Positions 1-6,758 of a stretch of DNA of 36,787 nt are shown in pieces. Made by a program: the position numbers and the translations under genes. This DNA comes from Candidatus Colivicinus equi. Lineage in GTDB: Bacteria; Bacillota_I; Bacilli_A; Erysipelotrichales; Erysipelotrichaceae. Where the stretch lies: the NCBI GenBank assembly GCA_018064825.1, contig JAGHUL010000037.1, forward strand, positions 1 through 36,787. The letters run 5' to 3'. The notes below the pieces were generated by a model that did no database searches, was not told the origin of the DNA, and worked only from the letters and a program-made list of their open reading frames with translations. Within the stretch, counting starts at the first letter, position 1. Each line of letters opens with the position of its first letter.

Positions 1-593
1 AATCTATCAATAAATATTTTTGAAAAACCAGGGCTTATTACACTCATCAAAGCAACGATGATACTGGTGACTATAGTAAAGATAATTGCTGGTTCTGATC
101 CTTTTAATCTACGCTTTACAAATACAAGCATACTCTTTTGTTTACCAGAAGGTTCATATGTTGGACCTGGAGCAAAATTCAAAACAATACCTGTAAACTG
201 TTCATCAAAAGTGTCCATATCAACAGATATTTCTCCACGAGCTGGATCATTTAAATATGCTTTATTATGTTTGAAACCATTTAGAACAACGAAGTGGTTA
301 AAACCCCAGTGAATAATACAAGGGAATTGACCTTCTTCTTGTAAAGATTCAACTTCATAGCGATATCCTTTTGCTTCTAATCCATAGTATCGAGCAGCTT
401 TAAGCATATTCTTGGCATTTGAACCATCTCTAGAAACGCCACAGTCTGATCTAATCTGCTCCAAAGGAATCCATTTATCATAGTAAGCCAAAATCATCGC
501 TAAGCATGCAGCGCCACACTCTAAAGCTTCCAATTGCATAACAACTGGAACTTTGCATACTCCGTGATTTATTGGCTTCTTAATCTTCTTCAT
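1..593 (-). CDS. NHLM/PCAT-type peptidase-containing ABC exporter, N-terminal part (partial)
   Basis: The gene runs off the left edge; about 197 residues are visible. They form a C39 peptidase domain: the catalytic Cys is C26 in LECGAACL with the oxyanion Gln at Q20, the His is H100 in NHFVVLNG and the Asp is D116 in NDPARG. From about residue 166 the first membrane helix of the exporter begins. In this family the peptidase cuts the leader peptide after a double-glycine motif while the ABC module exports the core peptide; the ATPase domain would lie off-window. The ATG at 593 is 2 bases after the stop of the adaptor gene, with no clear Shine-Dalgarno site, so translation is probably coupled. 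Assignment to the NHLM family (rather than lactococcin-type exporters) rests mainly on the neighbouring adaptor, which I recognise as the NHLM short form. Confidence 0.88.
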   Translation of the reverse strand, partial: MKKIKKPINHGVCKVPVVMQLEALECGAACLAMILAYYDKWIPLEQIRSDCGVSRDGSNAKNMLKAARYYGLEAKGYRYEVESLQEEGQFPCIIHWGFNHFVVLNGFKHNKAYLNDPARGEISVDMDTFDEQFTGIVLNFAPGPTYEPSGKQKSMLVFVKRRLKGSEPAIIFTIVTSIIVALMSVISPGFSKIFIDR

Positions 594-595
594 AT

Positions 596-1072
596 TTAAT
601 TAGTAATTAGACTTAATGGTTTAATACTTTCTACAACAATCTTTGCCTCGTAAACACCAGGCTCTATTTCCGCATTAACAATCGCACGATATACCCATTC
701 ACCAACTTGTAGATTTCCAACGTGTAGAACGTAGTCAGGGAATGAATTATCAATACTAATAGGGTCTCTTTCTATTTCATCAATTGTATATTCTGAACCA
801 TTTATTTTTACTGTCTGTCCAACTTCAACTTCAGAGATTTTTGATTCTTTAACATAAATTCTTATTTCATTGCCTGTGGTGTTAATAGCTACAGTGCTTA
901 TTTCGGTATTCATGGTTCCAAAAATAGCCCATACTAATGCACCAACAAGTAGAATGATAACGGATGCCAAAAGAATCCATACACCTGGAGTAGTGACCTT
1001 TAAATAGTCATTTAATTCTTCAGGCGATGTTATTCGCTTTATGCTCTTCTCTCTAAATAGTTTTTCAGACAT
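596..1072 (-). CDS. Short NHLM-type HlyD-like secretion adaptor
   Basis: A 158-residue protein with a conserved N-terminal segment (KLFREKSIKRITSPEEL), one membrane helix at about residues 30-52, then a small beta-rich extracytoplasmic part ending in a segment like VYEAKIVVESIKPLS. The order and motifs match the short HlyD-like adaptors I know beside NHLM bacteriocin exporters in gut Bacillota. Full-length NHLM HlyD proteins are roughly 400 residues; this form lacks the long alpha-helical hairpin, so it probably contacts the exporter without spanning far beyond the membrane. The start has a good ribosome site (AAGGAG, 6 bases before ATG). It is the first gene of a unit that continues with the C39 exporter. 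Family identity is likely; the exact role is inference. Confidence 0.8.
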   Translation of the reverse strand: MSEKLFREKSIKRITSPEELNDYLKVTTPGVWILLASVIILLVGALVWAIFGTMNTEISTVAINTTGNEIRIYVKESKISEVEVGQTVKINGSEYTIDEIERDPISIDNSFPDYVLHVGNLQVGEWVYRAIVNAEIEPGVYEAKIVVESIKPLSLITN

Positions 1073-1107
1073 GATAACTCCTTAAGCCATAACAAAAGGG
1101 CTTTATT

Positions 1108-1136
1108 ATATAATTATATCACTATAGTAGTTTCAA
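1108..1136 (-). promoter_or_regulatory. Candidate promoter of the NHLM export locus
   Basis: On the minus strand TTGAAA (1131-1136) is followed after 17 bases by TTATAT (1108-1113), about 35 bases before the adaptor start. It lies between the rsmI terminator and the adaptor gene, so a promoter is expected here. The -10 match is only moderate. Confidence 0.42.
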
Positions 1137-1165
1137 TCGTAAACGCACTTTACTATTATCCGAAA

Positions 1166-1196
1166 ACAAAAAATCAAGCACTATAAGCACTTGATT
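1166..1196 (-). terminator. Rho-independent terminator after rsmI
   Basis: On the minus strand a stem of about 10 base pairs (AATCAAG pairing with CTTGATT, extended by U-G, G-U and C-G pairs) is followed directly by TTTTTT (1168-1173). It closes the Nudix-to-rsmI transcription unit and insulates the export locus downstream. Confidence 0.85.
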
Positions 1197-1206
1197 GTAT
1201 ATACTG

Positions 1207-2034
1207 TTATTTACTTTTAACATACAGATTATATAACTCGTTTTTTGAGACTTCGTATTTAGCGGCTATCTCTTGTATGGCGCTTTTGGTCTTATGGCCA
1301 CTAGCAACTAATTCATCAATTTGTGGAAGAAGATCCTCTAGATTAACTTCTGGTTTTGTATTGGTATTCCCCTCAATTAGCAGAACAATCTCGCCTTTCA
1401 CATCAGTTAGTTTAACAAGTTCTTCAAGATTGCCTCTTATATATTCCTCATGAATCTTCGTCAACTCTCTGGCTACTACTGCTTTTCTATTTCCTAATAC
1501 TTCTAAACATAACTTTAATGTTTTCTCAATACGATGTGGTGCTTCATAGAATATTAATGTATATGGGAAATCGGCTAGTGATTGTAATTCCTTCTTTGCA
1601 ATAGTCGATTTGGAATTCAAGAATCCATAGAACAAATAATGGTTGGTGCTAAGACCAGATGCGACTAATGCGTTGATACCGGCACTAGGACCTGAAATTG
1701 TTTGAATATTAAAGCCTCTTTCAATTACCTCATTTACGAGAACATACCCCGGATCAGATATTAGTGGGTATCCTGCATCAGATATTAGTGCAACATCTTT
1801 GCCCTCTTCTAATAAAGATATAATTCCTTTAGCACTATTTTCCTCATTGAAATTATGATAAGTAATTAACTTTGTATGAATATCAAAATGAGTTAATAAC
1901 TTAACTGAATTTCTTGTATCTTCACAAGCTATCACTTCAACGTTTCTAAAAATATCTAGTGCTCTAGGTGATACTTCATTTAGATTGCCAATAGGTGTGG
2001 CCACAAGAAAAAGTGTGGCGTTTTTATTCACCAT
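1207..2034 (-). CDS. rsmI: 16S rRNA (cytidine-1402-2'-O)-methyltransferase
   Basis: RsmI methylates the ribose of C1402 in the decoding centre of 16S rRNA using S-adenosylmethionine. The 275-residue length is normal. The tetrapyrrole-methylase fold signatures are present: LVATPIGNL at residues 10-18, ACEDTR at 36-41, SDAGYPLISDPG near 84-95 and SGPSA near 112-116. A GTG sits one codon upstream (2037), but I choose the ATG at 2034 because it is better spaced from the AGAGGA ribosome site. The start overlaps the end of ricT by 11 bases, so the genes are translated in one operon. It is followed by a strong terminator. Position after ricT matches the Bacillus order (yaaT-yabA-yabB-yazA-rsmI), with yabA, yabB and yazA missing. 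Confidence 0.95.
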   Translation of the reverse strand: MVNKNATLFLVATPIGNLNEVSPRALDIFRNVEVIACEDTRNSVKLLTHFDIHTKLITYHNFNEENSAKGIISLLEEGKDVALISDAGYPLISDPGYVLVNEVIERGFNIQTISGPSAGINALVASGLSTNHYLFYGFLNSKSTIAKKELQSLADFPYTLIFYEAPHRIEKTLKLCLEVLGNRKAVVARELTKIHEEYIRGNLEELVKLTDVKGEIVLLIEGNTNTKPEVNLEDLLPQIDELVASGHKTKSAIQEIAAKYEVSKNELYNLYVKSK

Positions 2035-2869
2035 CACTCTTATCCTCTTCTTCTTTCTCTTTCTTTACTGTCTTAATGAATTTACCTTTTTCTAGTAATT
2101 CATCTAAGGAAATAAATATAGCATGTTCACTGTTTTCTAACTTACAGTTCTTTGCGATAACATTCATTGAAGTAATACGGTATTTTTCGCCTTCATATTC
2201 AACGCTTGAATTAATTTTTGGAAGTTCTTTCCTTAAATCCTTATATGCTTCATCTTCATATTTTAGACAGCACATTAAATTGCCACATTGTCCTGATAAC
2301 TTTTGAATGTTTAAAGCTAATAATTGGTTTTTAGCCATATTGATAGATATACGATCAAAGTCACCTAAGAATTTAGCGCAGCATAATTCTCTGCCACAAA
2401 CACCAACGCCTGATACCATCTTCGCTTTATCTCTAGTACCAACTTGTCTTAAATCGATACGGCAATGGAAAATTGATGCCAATACCTTTAATAATTCTCT
2501 AAAATCTACACGATCATCAGCTAAATAGATAAAAGTAATTTTTGTTCTATCTAGTGTGTATTCTGCCGAGATAATATTCATACCAAGTTCTAACTTATCT
2601 GATTCTTCTTGGCATATTTCTTTAGCTTTTATCGCATCTTCTTTATTTATGTTGAATTGTTTTAAATCATCTTCGTTAGCCTTACGCATGATTGGTTTAA
2701 TCTCCATATCAACGTTAGGTTTTTCAAATTGGTCACCAACCACTGTCGCATATTCAACACCACGTTGTGTTTCTACAACAACACCTGATCCATTAACTAT
2801 CGTTTCATCCTCACAAGAGAATGTGTAACATTTATTAGTTGTTTCAAATTTAACTGATATATATTTCAT
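2024..2869 (-). CDS. ricT: RicT/YaaT, PSP1-domain protein of the Ric complex
   Basis: The 281-residue protein has the PSP1 C-terminal domain (about residues 58-145) and two cysteine clusters, CGRELCC (C158, C163, C164) and CGNLMCC (C195, C200, C201). In Bacillus subtilis YaaT/RicT joins RicA and RicF in a complex that binds iron-sulphur clusters and acts with RNase Y in mRNA processing. The cysteines here are consistent with cluster binding. The C-terminus is a charged Lys/Glu tail (KKEKEEEDKSDGE). The gene has an AAAGGTAG ribosome site and starts 11 bases after holB, inside the tmk-holB-ricT-rsmI unit that is conserved in Bacillota. RicA and RicF are not in this window. Confidence 0.93.
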   Translation of the reverse strand: MKYISVKFETTNKCYTFSCEDETIVNGSGVVVETQRGVEYATVVGDQFEKPNVDMEIKPIMRKANEDDLKQFNINKEDAIKAKEICQEESDKLELGMNIISAEYTLDRTKITFIYLADDRVDFRELLKVLASIFHCRIDLRQVGTRDKAKMVSGVGVCGRELCCAKFLGDFDRISINMAKNQLLALNIQKLSGQCGNLMCCLKYEDEAYKDLRKELPKINSSVEYEGEKYRITSMNVIAKNCKLENSEHAIFISLDELLEKGKFIKTVKKEKEEEDKSDGE

Positions 2870-2880
2870 AAACTACCTTT

Positions 2881-3849
2881 CTAGATATATGATATTATTT
2901 GACACGCAATTGAGTCAAACAACAATTTTCTTTCTGCATTGATAGCAATTTTGTCTTTTGCATTAGTAAAAATCTTTAATAATTTATCAGGTTTATAATC
3001 ATGTATTGTCTTTAAATGATTATTGTATTCTTCATCGTCAATACAATTATTGACTAAACTATCTTGAATCATCTGTAACATAATATCTAAATAATAATCT
3101 AAACATGTTCTTAAATCATCGCGGTCTTTGAATGATGGATATAACTCTTTATAGAATAAAACTGGAAGATATTCTGGCTCATTTAAACTTTCAATTGTTT
3201 TATATACATAATCTTTAGCTGTTAGATAAAACTCATCATTCAAATCAAAATTAGGATTATATTCATGAAGAATATTTGTTAACAAATAAGCATCAATATA
3301 ATCAAAACCGTTTGCCGTATATTCATTAATCAAATAACTAAAATCTCTTTGTAAAAAAGGAACTTCTTGGCACCTTGATACAATAGTTGGAAGCAAGCCA
3401 TCTTTATTGTCGCTGATAAAAATACCATAAGTATTTTCGTTACTAGGCTCTTCCATAAATTTCAAAATCATATTCATAACTTTTGTGCTTGAGTTATTAA
3501 TATTGGCTAGAATATAAATCTTCTTGCCTGAAGCTTCCAAAGAAGTACGAGAGAATTCATCCATTATTCTTTCAATATCATCTTTTTTGATTGAATCTTT
3601 ATATCCATCTATATAGATAACATCAAAGTATTCATTATTTAGTATTCTTTTACAAGTTTCGCATTCTTCACACGCGAAACCATTACCGTCTTCAACAATT
3701 GACATTGCTAACAAATATGCTGTATCAATCTTCAATCTTGAAAATTCACCAGAAAATAAGTAGCTATGAGCTACTTTATTATTCTTTAATGAATTAAATA
3801 AACTTTGATAAGCTACTGGCTCTTTTAGCTTTAAATCACTTTGAATCAT
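2881..3849 (-). CDS. holB: DNA polymerase III delta' subunit
   Basis: A clamp-loader AAA+ subunit. The N-terminal part has the typical HSYLFSG strand where a Walker A motif would be, but it is degenerate (no GKT), as usual for the delta' stator. A zinc-module cysteine cluster CEECETC lies at residues 60-66 and the sensor/arginine-finger motif VSRCQ near residue 158. Length (322 residues) is normal. The start overlaps the end of tmk by 14 bases and AGGAT lies about 9 bases upstream. In the holoenzyme it works with DnaX, encoded at 28399-30045 in this window, and with delta (not in the window). Confidence 0.93.
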   Translation of the reverse strand: MIQSDLKLKEPVAYQSLFNSLKNNKVAHSYLFSGEFSRLKIDTAYLLAMSIVEDGNGFACEECETCKRILNNEYFDVIYIDGYKDSIKKDDIERIMDEFSRTSLEASGKKIYILANINNSSTKVMNMILKFMEEPSNENTYGIFISDNKDGLLPTIVSRCQEVPFLQRDFSYLINEYTANGFDYIDAYLLTNILHEYNPNFDLNDEFYLTAKDYVYKTIESLNEPEYLPVLFYKELYPSFKDRDDLRTCLDYYLDIMLQMIQDSLVNNCIDDEEYNNHLKTIHDYKPDKLLKIFTNAKDKIAINAERKLLFDSIACQIISYI

Positions 3850-4465
3850 TTATTAATCCTATGATTAAGTCTAGTGCTTCATTAGCAACTGTTTCTCTAT
3901 CTTTAGAGGCATCAACGATTTTTATTCTATCTTTAAAACGTTTTAGCACCTCTTTATATCCTTGTTTAACTAGATGATGGAAATCGATTGACTCTTGGTC
4001 TAAACGATCTTTGAATTCTCTATCAGCTAATCTTGCCAAACCAACCTCTTCATCTATATCTAAATAAATAGTTAAGTCTGGATATGTATTTTCTGTCGCA
4101 AACATATTAACATTTAGCACTTCGTCTAAACCCAGTTTTCTTCCAAAGCCTTGATAAGCTAATGATGAATCTAGATATCTTTCACAAATAACAATCTTTC
4201 CTTGTTCTAAAGCAGGAAATACTCTTTCTACTAAATGTTGTCTTCTGCTCGCTGCATATAATAAGGCTTCAGTCTTTGGATCCATTGCAGTATTCTTTGG
4301 ATCTAAGATGACATTTCTTATTTGTTCAGCAATATCAATACCGCCTGGTTCTCTAGTATGCACAACCTCATAACCAAGCTCTGTCAATTTTTTGTCTAAA
4401 TTATTAGCGACAGTTGTTTTTCCACAACCATCAGGACCTTCTAAAGTAATAAAATAGCCTTTCAT
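3836..4465 (-). CDS. tmk: Thymidylate kinase
   Basis: Tmk phosphorylates dTMP to dTDP for DNA synthesis. The P-loop GPDGCGKTT is at residues 10-18, the substrate motif TREPGG at 37-42, the ERY motif at 95-97 and a LID region with LADREFKDR near 145-155. The length of 209 residues is typical. The start codon overlaps the stop of the upstream Phd-like gene by one base (TAATG), which implies translational coupling. The pairing with holB is the classical Bacillota arrangement. Confidence 0.96.
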   Translation of the reverse strand: MKGYFITLEGPDGCGKTTVANNLDKKLTELGYEVVHTREPGGIDIAEQIRNVILDPKNTAMDPKTEALLYAASRRQHLVERVFPALEQGKIVICERYLDSSLAYQGFGRKLGLDEVLNVNMFATENTYPDLTIYLDIDEEVGLARLADREFKDRLDQESIDFHHLVKQGYKEVLKRFKDRIKIVDASKDRETVANEALDLIIGLINDSK

Positions 4466-4764
4466 TAGTTTAAATTCTCCGGTTTTGGTTTAAGCGCATC
4501 ATCCAACATCTTCAAAACATTCTTTTTGATAGTTTCGTATTGTTCGTATGTAAGTTCAATATCTTCGTTAGAATTAATGATGAATCCTGGAGAATCAACA
4601 TTATCTAGCATCTGCTTTGTTTCTTCTATTTCCTCATATAATTCACTAGTCATAATCACATACTTACTTGTGCCATCTTCATTCACAAACAAAACATTGT
4701 CTTTATCATTAAGACTTTCTAATTCGTTTTTAATACTTTTTAACTTTTTAATATCAACTATCAT
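4465..4764 (-). CDS. Small Phd/YefM-like protein of unknown function
   Basis: A 99-residue acidic protein. Residues 1-50 read like the Phd/YefM antitoxin fold: a first helix with a segment like KKLKSIKNELESLND, then a short hairpin with VLFVNEDGTSKYVIMTS, then a helix beginning ELYEEIEE. No RelE/Doc-type toxin gene is adjacent; the following gene is tmk. In Bacillus the tmk-holB interval holds yaaQ and yaaR, which this protein does not resemble. Its ATG overlaps the TGA of the preceding gene (ATGA), yet a perfect TATAAT lies exactly six bases before the ATG, inside that gene, so it could also be the first gene of its own leaderless transcript. Function is unknown; the fold similarity is a judgement by eye. 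Confidence 0.75.
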   Translation of the reverse strand: MIVDIKKLKSIKNELESLNDKDNVLFVNEDGTSKYVIMTSELYEEIEETKQMLDNVDSPGFIINSNEDIELTYEQYETIKKNVLKMLDDALKPKPENLN

Positions 4765-5567
4765 ATATTTATTATACTATTTGTCATTTCCGCAATTGTT
4801 GCAAAGAAATCAGGTACAGAAAGAATTTTATCATAACATGAGTCAACGATGTCAAAGAAATCCGTCGCATCTTCTTCGTTAGTATCTAAATCCCATATTC
4901 TTCCTAGATATTCACCATACTTATATTTAGAGATGAATTCTCTCAATACACCTTTAGTTTTCAATTCTTCATCATTCTTTAATAACGTAATCATTAAAAG
5001 GATATACGATTCTATTGAAAGATCGTTATTTTCACAATATAACTTATACATCTCTTTTGCATCTTCCTTCATGTATAAGATATAAAACATTCGATCAGTC
5101 TCTTTATTTGTGCTTATATTAGAAAGTAACATTAATAAGTCTTCTATTTTTTGAGCTTGAGTGTAATTGCCAATATCAATCAAAAATTCAACATACAAAT
5201 CTAATATTTTTAAATAAGCAGCTTTTTCGTTGTCGCTAAGACCTGGATAGTCATCTTTTAATTTGTAATAATATTTGAAATAAGAGTTCGCATATGCTCC
5301 ATCAGAAATCATAGAAATAATAAATACTGCTTCATAACAAAAAACATATTTATCTATGGCTTTATAAGCTCTTTCCTCAATATCTATATGTGAGGAGAAC
5401 AAATATTTAAGAACAAGTTTATATGGAAGTGGGTTGTTTTTGTCGACCTCGTAGTTCTTAGAATTCTTGCTGACAAAGAAATTAGAAAGATATTCAAGAC
5501 GCTTACTCGGTTCAATTCTTATTACCGTATCTACTAGTTTATCGTAACTAATTTTTTCTTTATTCAT
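4761..5567 (-). CDS. Helical protein of unknown function
   Basis: I do not recognise this 268-residue protein. It is soluble (no membrane segment or signal peptide), predicted almost all helical, rich in Tyr, Asp, Glu and Lys, with repeated helix pairs such as YLKILDLYVEFLIDIGNY and YILLMITLLKNDEELK that look like tetratricopeptide-type solenoid repeats without a clean consensus. It starts inside the Nudix gene (8-base overlap) and ends overlapping the Phd-like gene (ATGA), so it is translated in the same operon as tmk and holB. Conserved position next to DNA-replication genes is suggestive only. Confidence 0.8.
   Translation of the reverse strand: MNKEKISYDKLVDTVIRIEPSKRLEYLSNFFVSKNSKNYEVDKNNPLPYKLVLKYLFSSHIDIEERAYKAIDKYVFCYEAVFIISMISDGAYANSYFKYYYKLKDDYPGLSDNEKAAYLKILDLYVEFLIDIGNYTQAQKIEDLLMLLSNISTNKETDRMFYILYMKEDAKEMYKLYCENNDLSIESYILLMITLLKNDEELKTKGVLREFISKYKYGEYLGRIWDLDTNEEDATDFFDIVDSCYDKILSVPDFFATIAEMTNSIINI
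4771..4776 (-). promoter_or_regulatory. TATAAT -10 element six bases before the Phd-like ATG (leaderless candidate)
   Basis: On the minus strand TATAAT, six bases, then ATG (4764). A transcript starting 7 bases after the hexamer would begin at the start codon. It lies in the last codons of the upstream gene. The bases before it (AATAGTATAAT) are the same as those at divIC. No clear -35 is seen. Confidence 0.55.
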
Positions 5568-6075
5568 TCTCTAACCTGTACATCAATGCAATAGTTTTTG
5601 AATCATCAATCTTTCCATCAATTATCATTTGTTTTATTTCTTCTAGGGTATACTCAAAAACATTCAGTCTTTCATCCTCATCTAGATTTTGACCCATATA
5701 TTCATCTGCTTCTCCAGTATATAGATATATTCTTTCCGAACAATATCCACAAGTTGGAATAATGCTGCCAAACTTTCTAACGTTCTTTGCTTTAAAACCT
5801 GTTTCTTCAATTGCTTCTCTTAAAATTGCTTCATCAGGATTCTCGTTTAATTCGATTTTGCCAGCAGGAAATTCTAACATCTCTTTACCCGTCGCATAGC
5901 GATATTGTTTAACCATGAAATACTTATCGCCATGTTTTAAACCGATACATACTCCACCATTATGAAGTACTACTTCTCTGATAGTCTTGCTTCCATCATC
6001 AAGCTCAACTTCGTCCTTTACGACGTGTATAACTTTGCCTTTGTATATTTCTTGTCTACTTATTTGTTTTTCCAT
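5560..6075 (-). CDS. ADP-ribose pyrophosphatase, Nudix family
   Basis: Hydrolyses ADP-ribose (and probably related ADP-sugars) to AMP and ribose 5-phosphate. A perfect Nudix box G-x5-E-x7-REUxEExGU spans residues 72-94 (G72, E78, R86, E87, E90, E91, G93). N-terminal features such as KQYRYATGKEMLEFPAGKI are typical of the NudF type, and the length (171 residues) fits. The start has an AGGGG ribosome site. This is the first gene of a long unit running through tmk, holB and ricT to the rsmI terminator; the divIC terminator lies just upstream. Confidence 0.92.
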   Translation of the reverse strand: MEKQISRQEIYKGKVIHVVKDEVELDDGSKTIREVVLHNGGVCIGLKHGDKYFMVKQYRYATGKEMLEFPAGKIELNENPDEAILREAIEETGFKAKNVRKFGSIIPTCGYCSERIYLYTGEADEYMGQNLDEDERLNVFEYTLEEIKQMIIDGKIDDSKTIALMYRLENE

Positions 6076-6129
6076 ATTTGCCCCTATATATTATTCAAAC
6101 AAAATCTTCATATTCTTATTTTTTTAATC

Positions 6130-6153
6130 AAAAAAGAGATGATTTCATCTCTT
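6130..6153 (-). terminator. Rho-independent terminator after divIC
   Basis: On the minus strand a perfect nine-base-pair stem (AAGAGATGA / TCATCTCTT, tiny loop) is followed by TTTTTT (6130-6135). The upstream arm overlaps the divIC stop codon, so termination is immediate. Confidence 0.9.
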
Positions 6154-6466
6154 AATCTTCATCGGTAGGTAAATAGAATATCTTTTCATCACCCTTTGAG
6201 AACATATACTCGCCTCTAGCGTAAGTTTGTACATAATCTGGATCTTCAAGTTTTTCCTTCGTCGAGATCAATGATGCGTTTTCATCTTTAAGCTTTTGTA
6301 GTTCTTGTTCAACAACTTCAGCTTGTTTTTGTAAGGAGAACACATTGTATACTCTCTTTAATACATTTGCCAATATAACGATAGAAGCGATAATAAACAC
6401 AATTGATACTATCTTAAGGCCAATGTTGTTTTTCTTCTTGTTCTTACTCTTAGTTTTTTTAGTCAT
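6152..6466 (-). CDS. divIC: Septum-formation protein DivIC/FtsB family
   Basis: A 104-residue bitopic membrane protein: a very basic cytoplasmic N-terminus (TKKTKSKNKKKNN), one membrane helix at about residues 16-36, then a leucine-zipper-like coiled coil (about 40-72) and a short C-terminal segment with DPDYVQTYARGEY, the conserved FtsB/DivIC signature. It forms the divisome FtsL-FtsB/DivIC-DivIB complex. It follows rqcP as in Bacillus, where yabP and yabQ lie between; both are missing here, in line with a non-sporulating organism. It has no Shine-Dalgarno site, but TATAAT lies six bases before ATG, and a terminator follows at once, so it seems to be its own transcription unit in addition to any read-through from rqcP. 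Confidence 0.93.
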   Translation of the reverse strand: MTKKTKSKNKKKNNIGLKIVSIVFIIASIVILANVLKRVYNVFSLQKQAEVVEQELQKLKDENASLISTKEKLEDPDYVQTYARGEYMFSKGDEKIFYLPTDED

Positions 6467-6472
6467 ATAAGT

Positions 6473-6478
6473 ATTATA
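6473..6478 (-). promoter_or_regulatory. TATAAT -10 element six bases before divIC ATG (leaderless candidate)
   Basis: TATAAT on the minus strand is followed by six bases and the divIC ATG (6466). The preceding bases are AATAG, as at the Phd-like gene. A poor -35 (TTAAAC, 17 bases upstream, overlapping the rqcP stop region) is possible. Confidence 0.6.
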
Positions 6479-6497
6479 CTATTTTATACCCTTTAGT

Positions 6498-6758
6498 TTA
6501 AGTGCGGTCCTTGTTTTCGCCAACGATACGATACATACCAAAAGCTTCAGCTTTACTAGCAGTTGTCTTTATTTCTAGGACCTCAATAGATATTTCTCTA
6601 TTACCGAAGATTATTCTAACAATATCACCAACGTTAACTTCACTTGATGGTTTTGCGAGTTTTTCATTGATATAAAGTCTATCGTTTAGTGCTAATTCTT
6701 TACCAACTTCTCTTCTTTTTAGGATACGTGATACTTTTAAATATTTATCGATTCTCAT
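6498..6758 (-). CDS. rqcP: RqcP (YabO), S4-domain ribosome quality-control factor
   Basis: An 86-residue S4 RNA-binding domain protein (MRIDKYLKVSRILKRRE at the N-terminus, S4 fold about residues 1-62). In Bacillus subtilis RqcP binds stalled 50S subunits and stabilises the P-site tRNA while RqcH adds alanine tails. Its start overlaps the end of mfd by 14 bases, the same neighbourhood as in Bacillus. The ribosome site is weak (AGAGAA), consistent with translational coupling to mfd. The name rests on the S4 signature, size and position beside mfd and divIC. Confidence 0.9.
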   Translation of the reverse strand: MRIDKYLKVSRILKRREVGKELALNDRLYINEKLAKPSSEVNVGDIVRIIFGNREISIEVLEIKTTASKAEAFGMYRIVGENKDRT

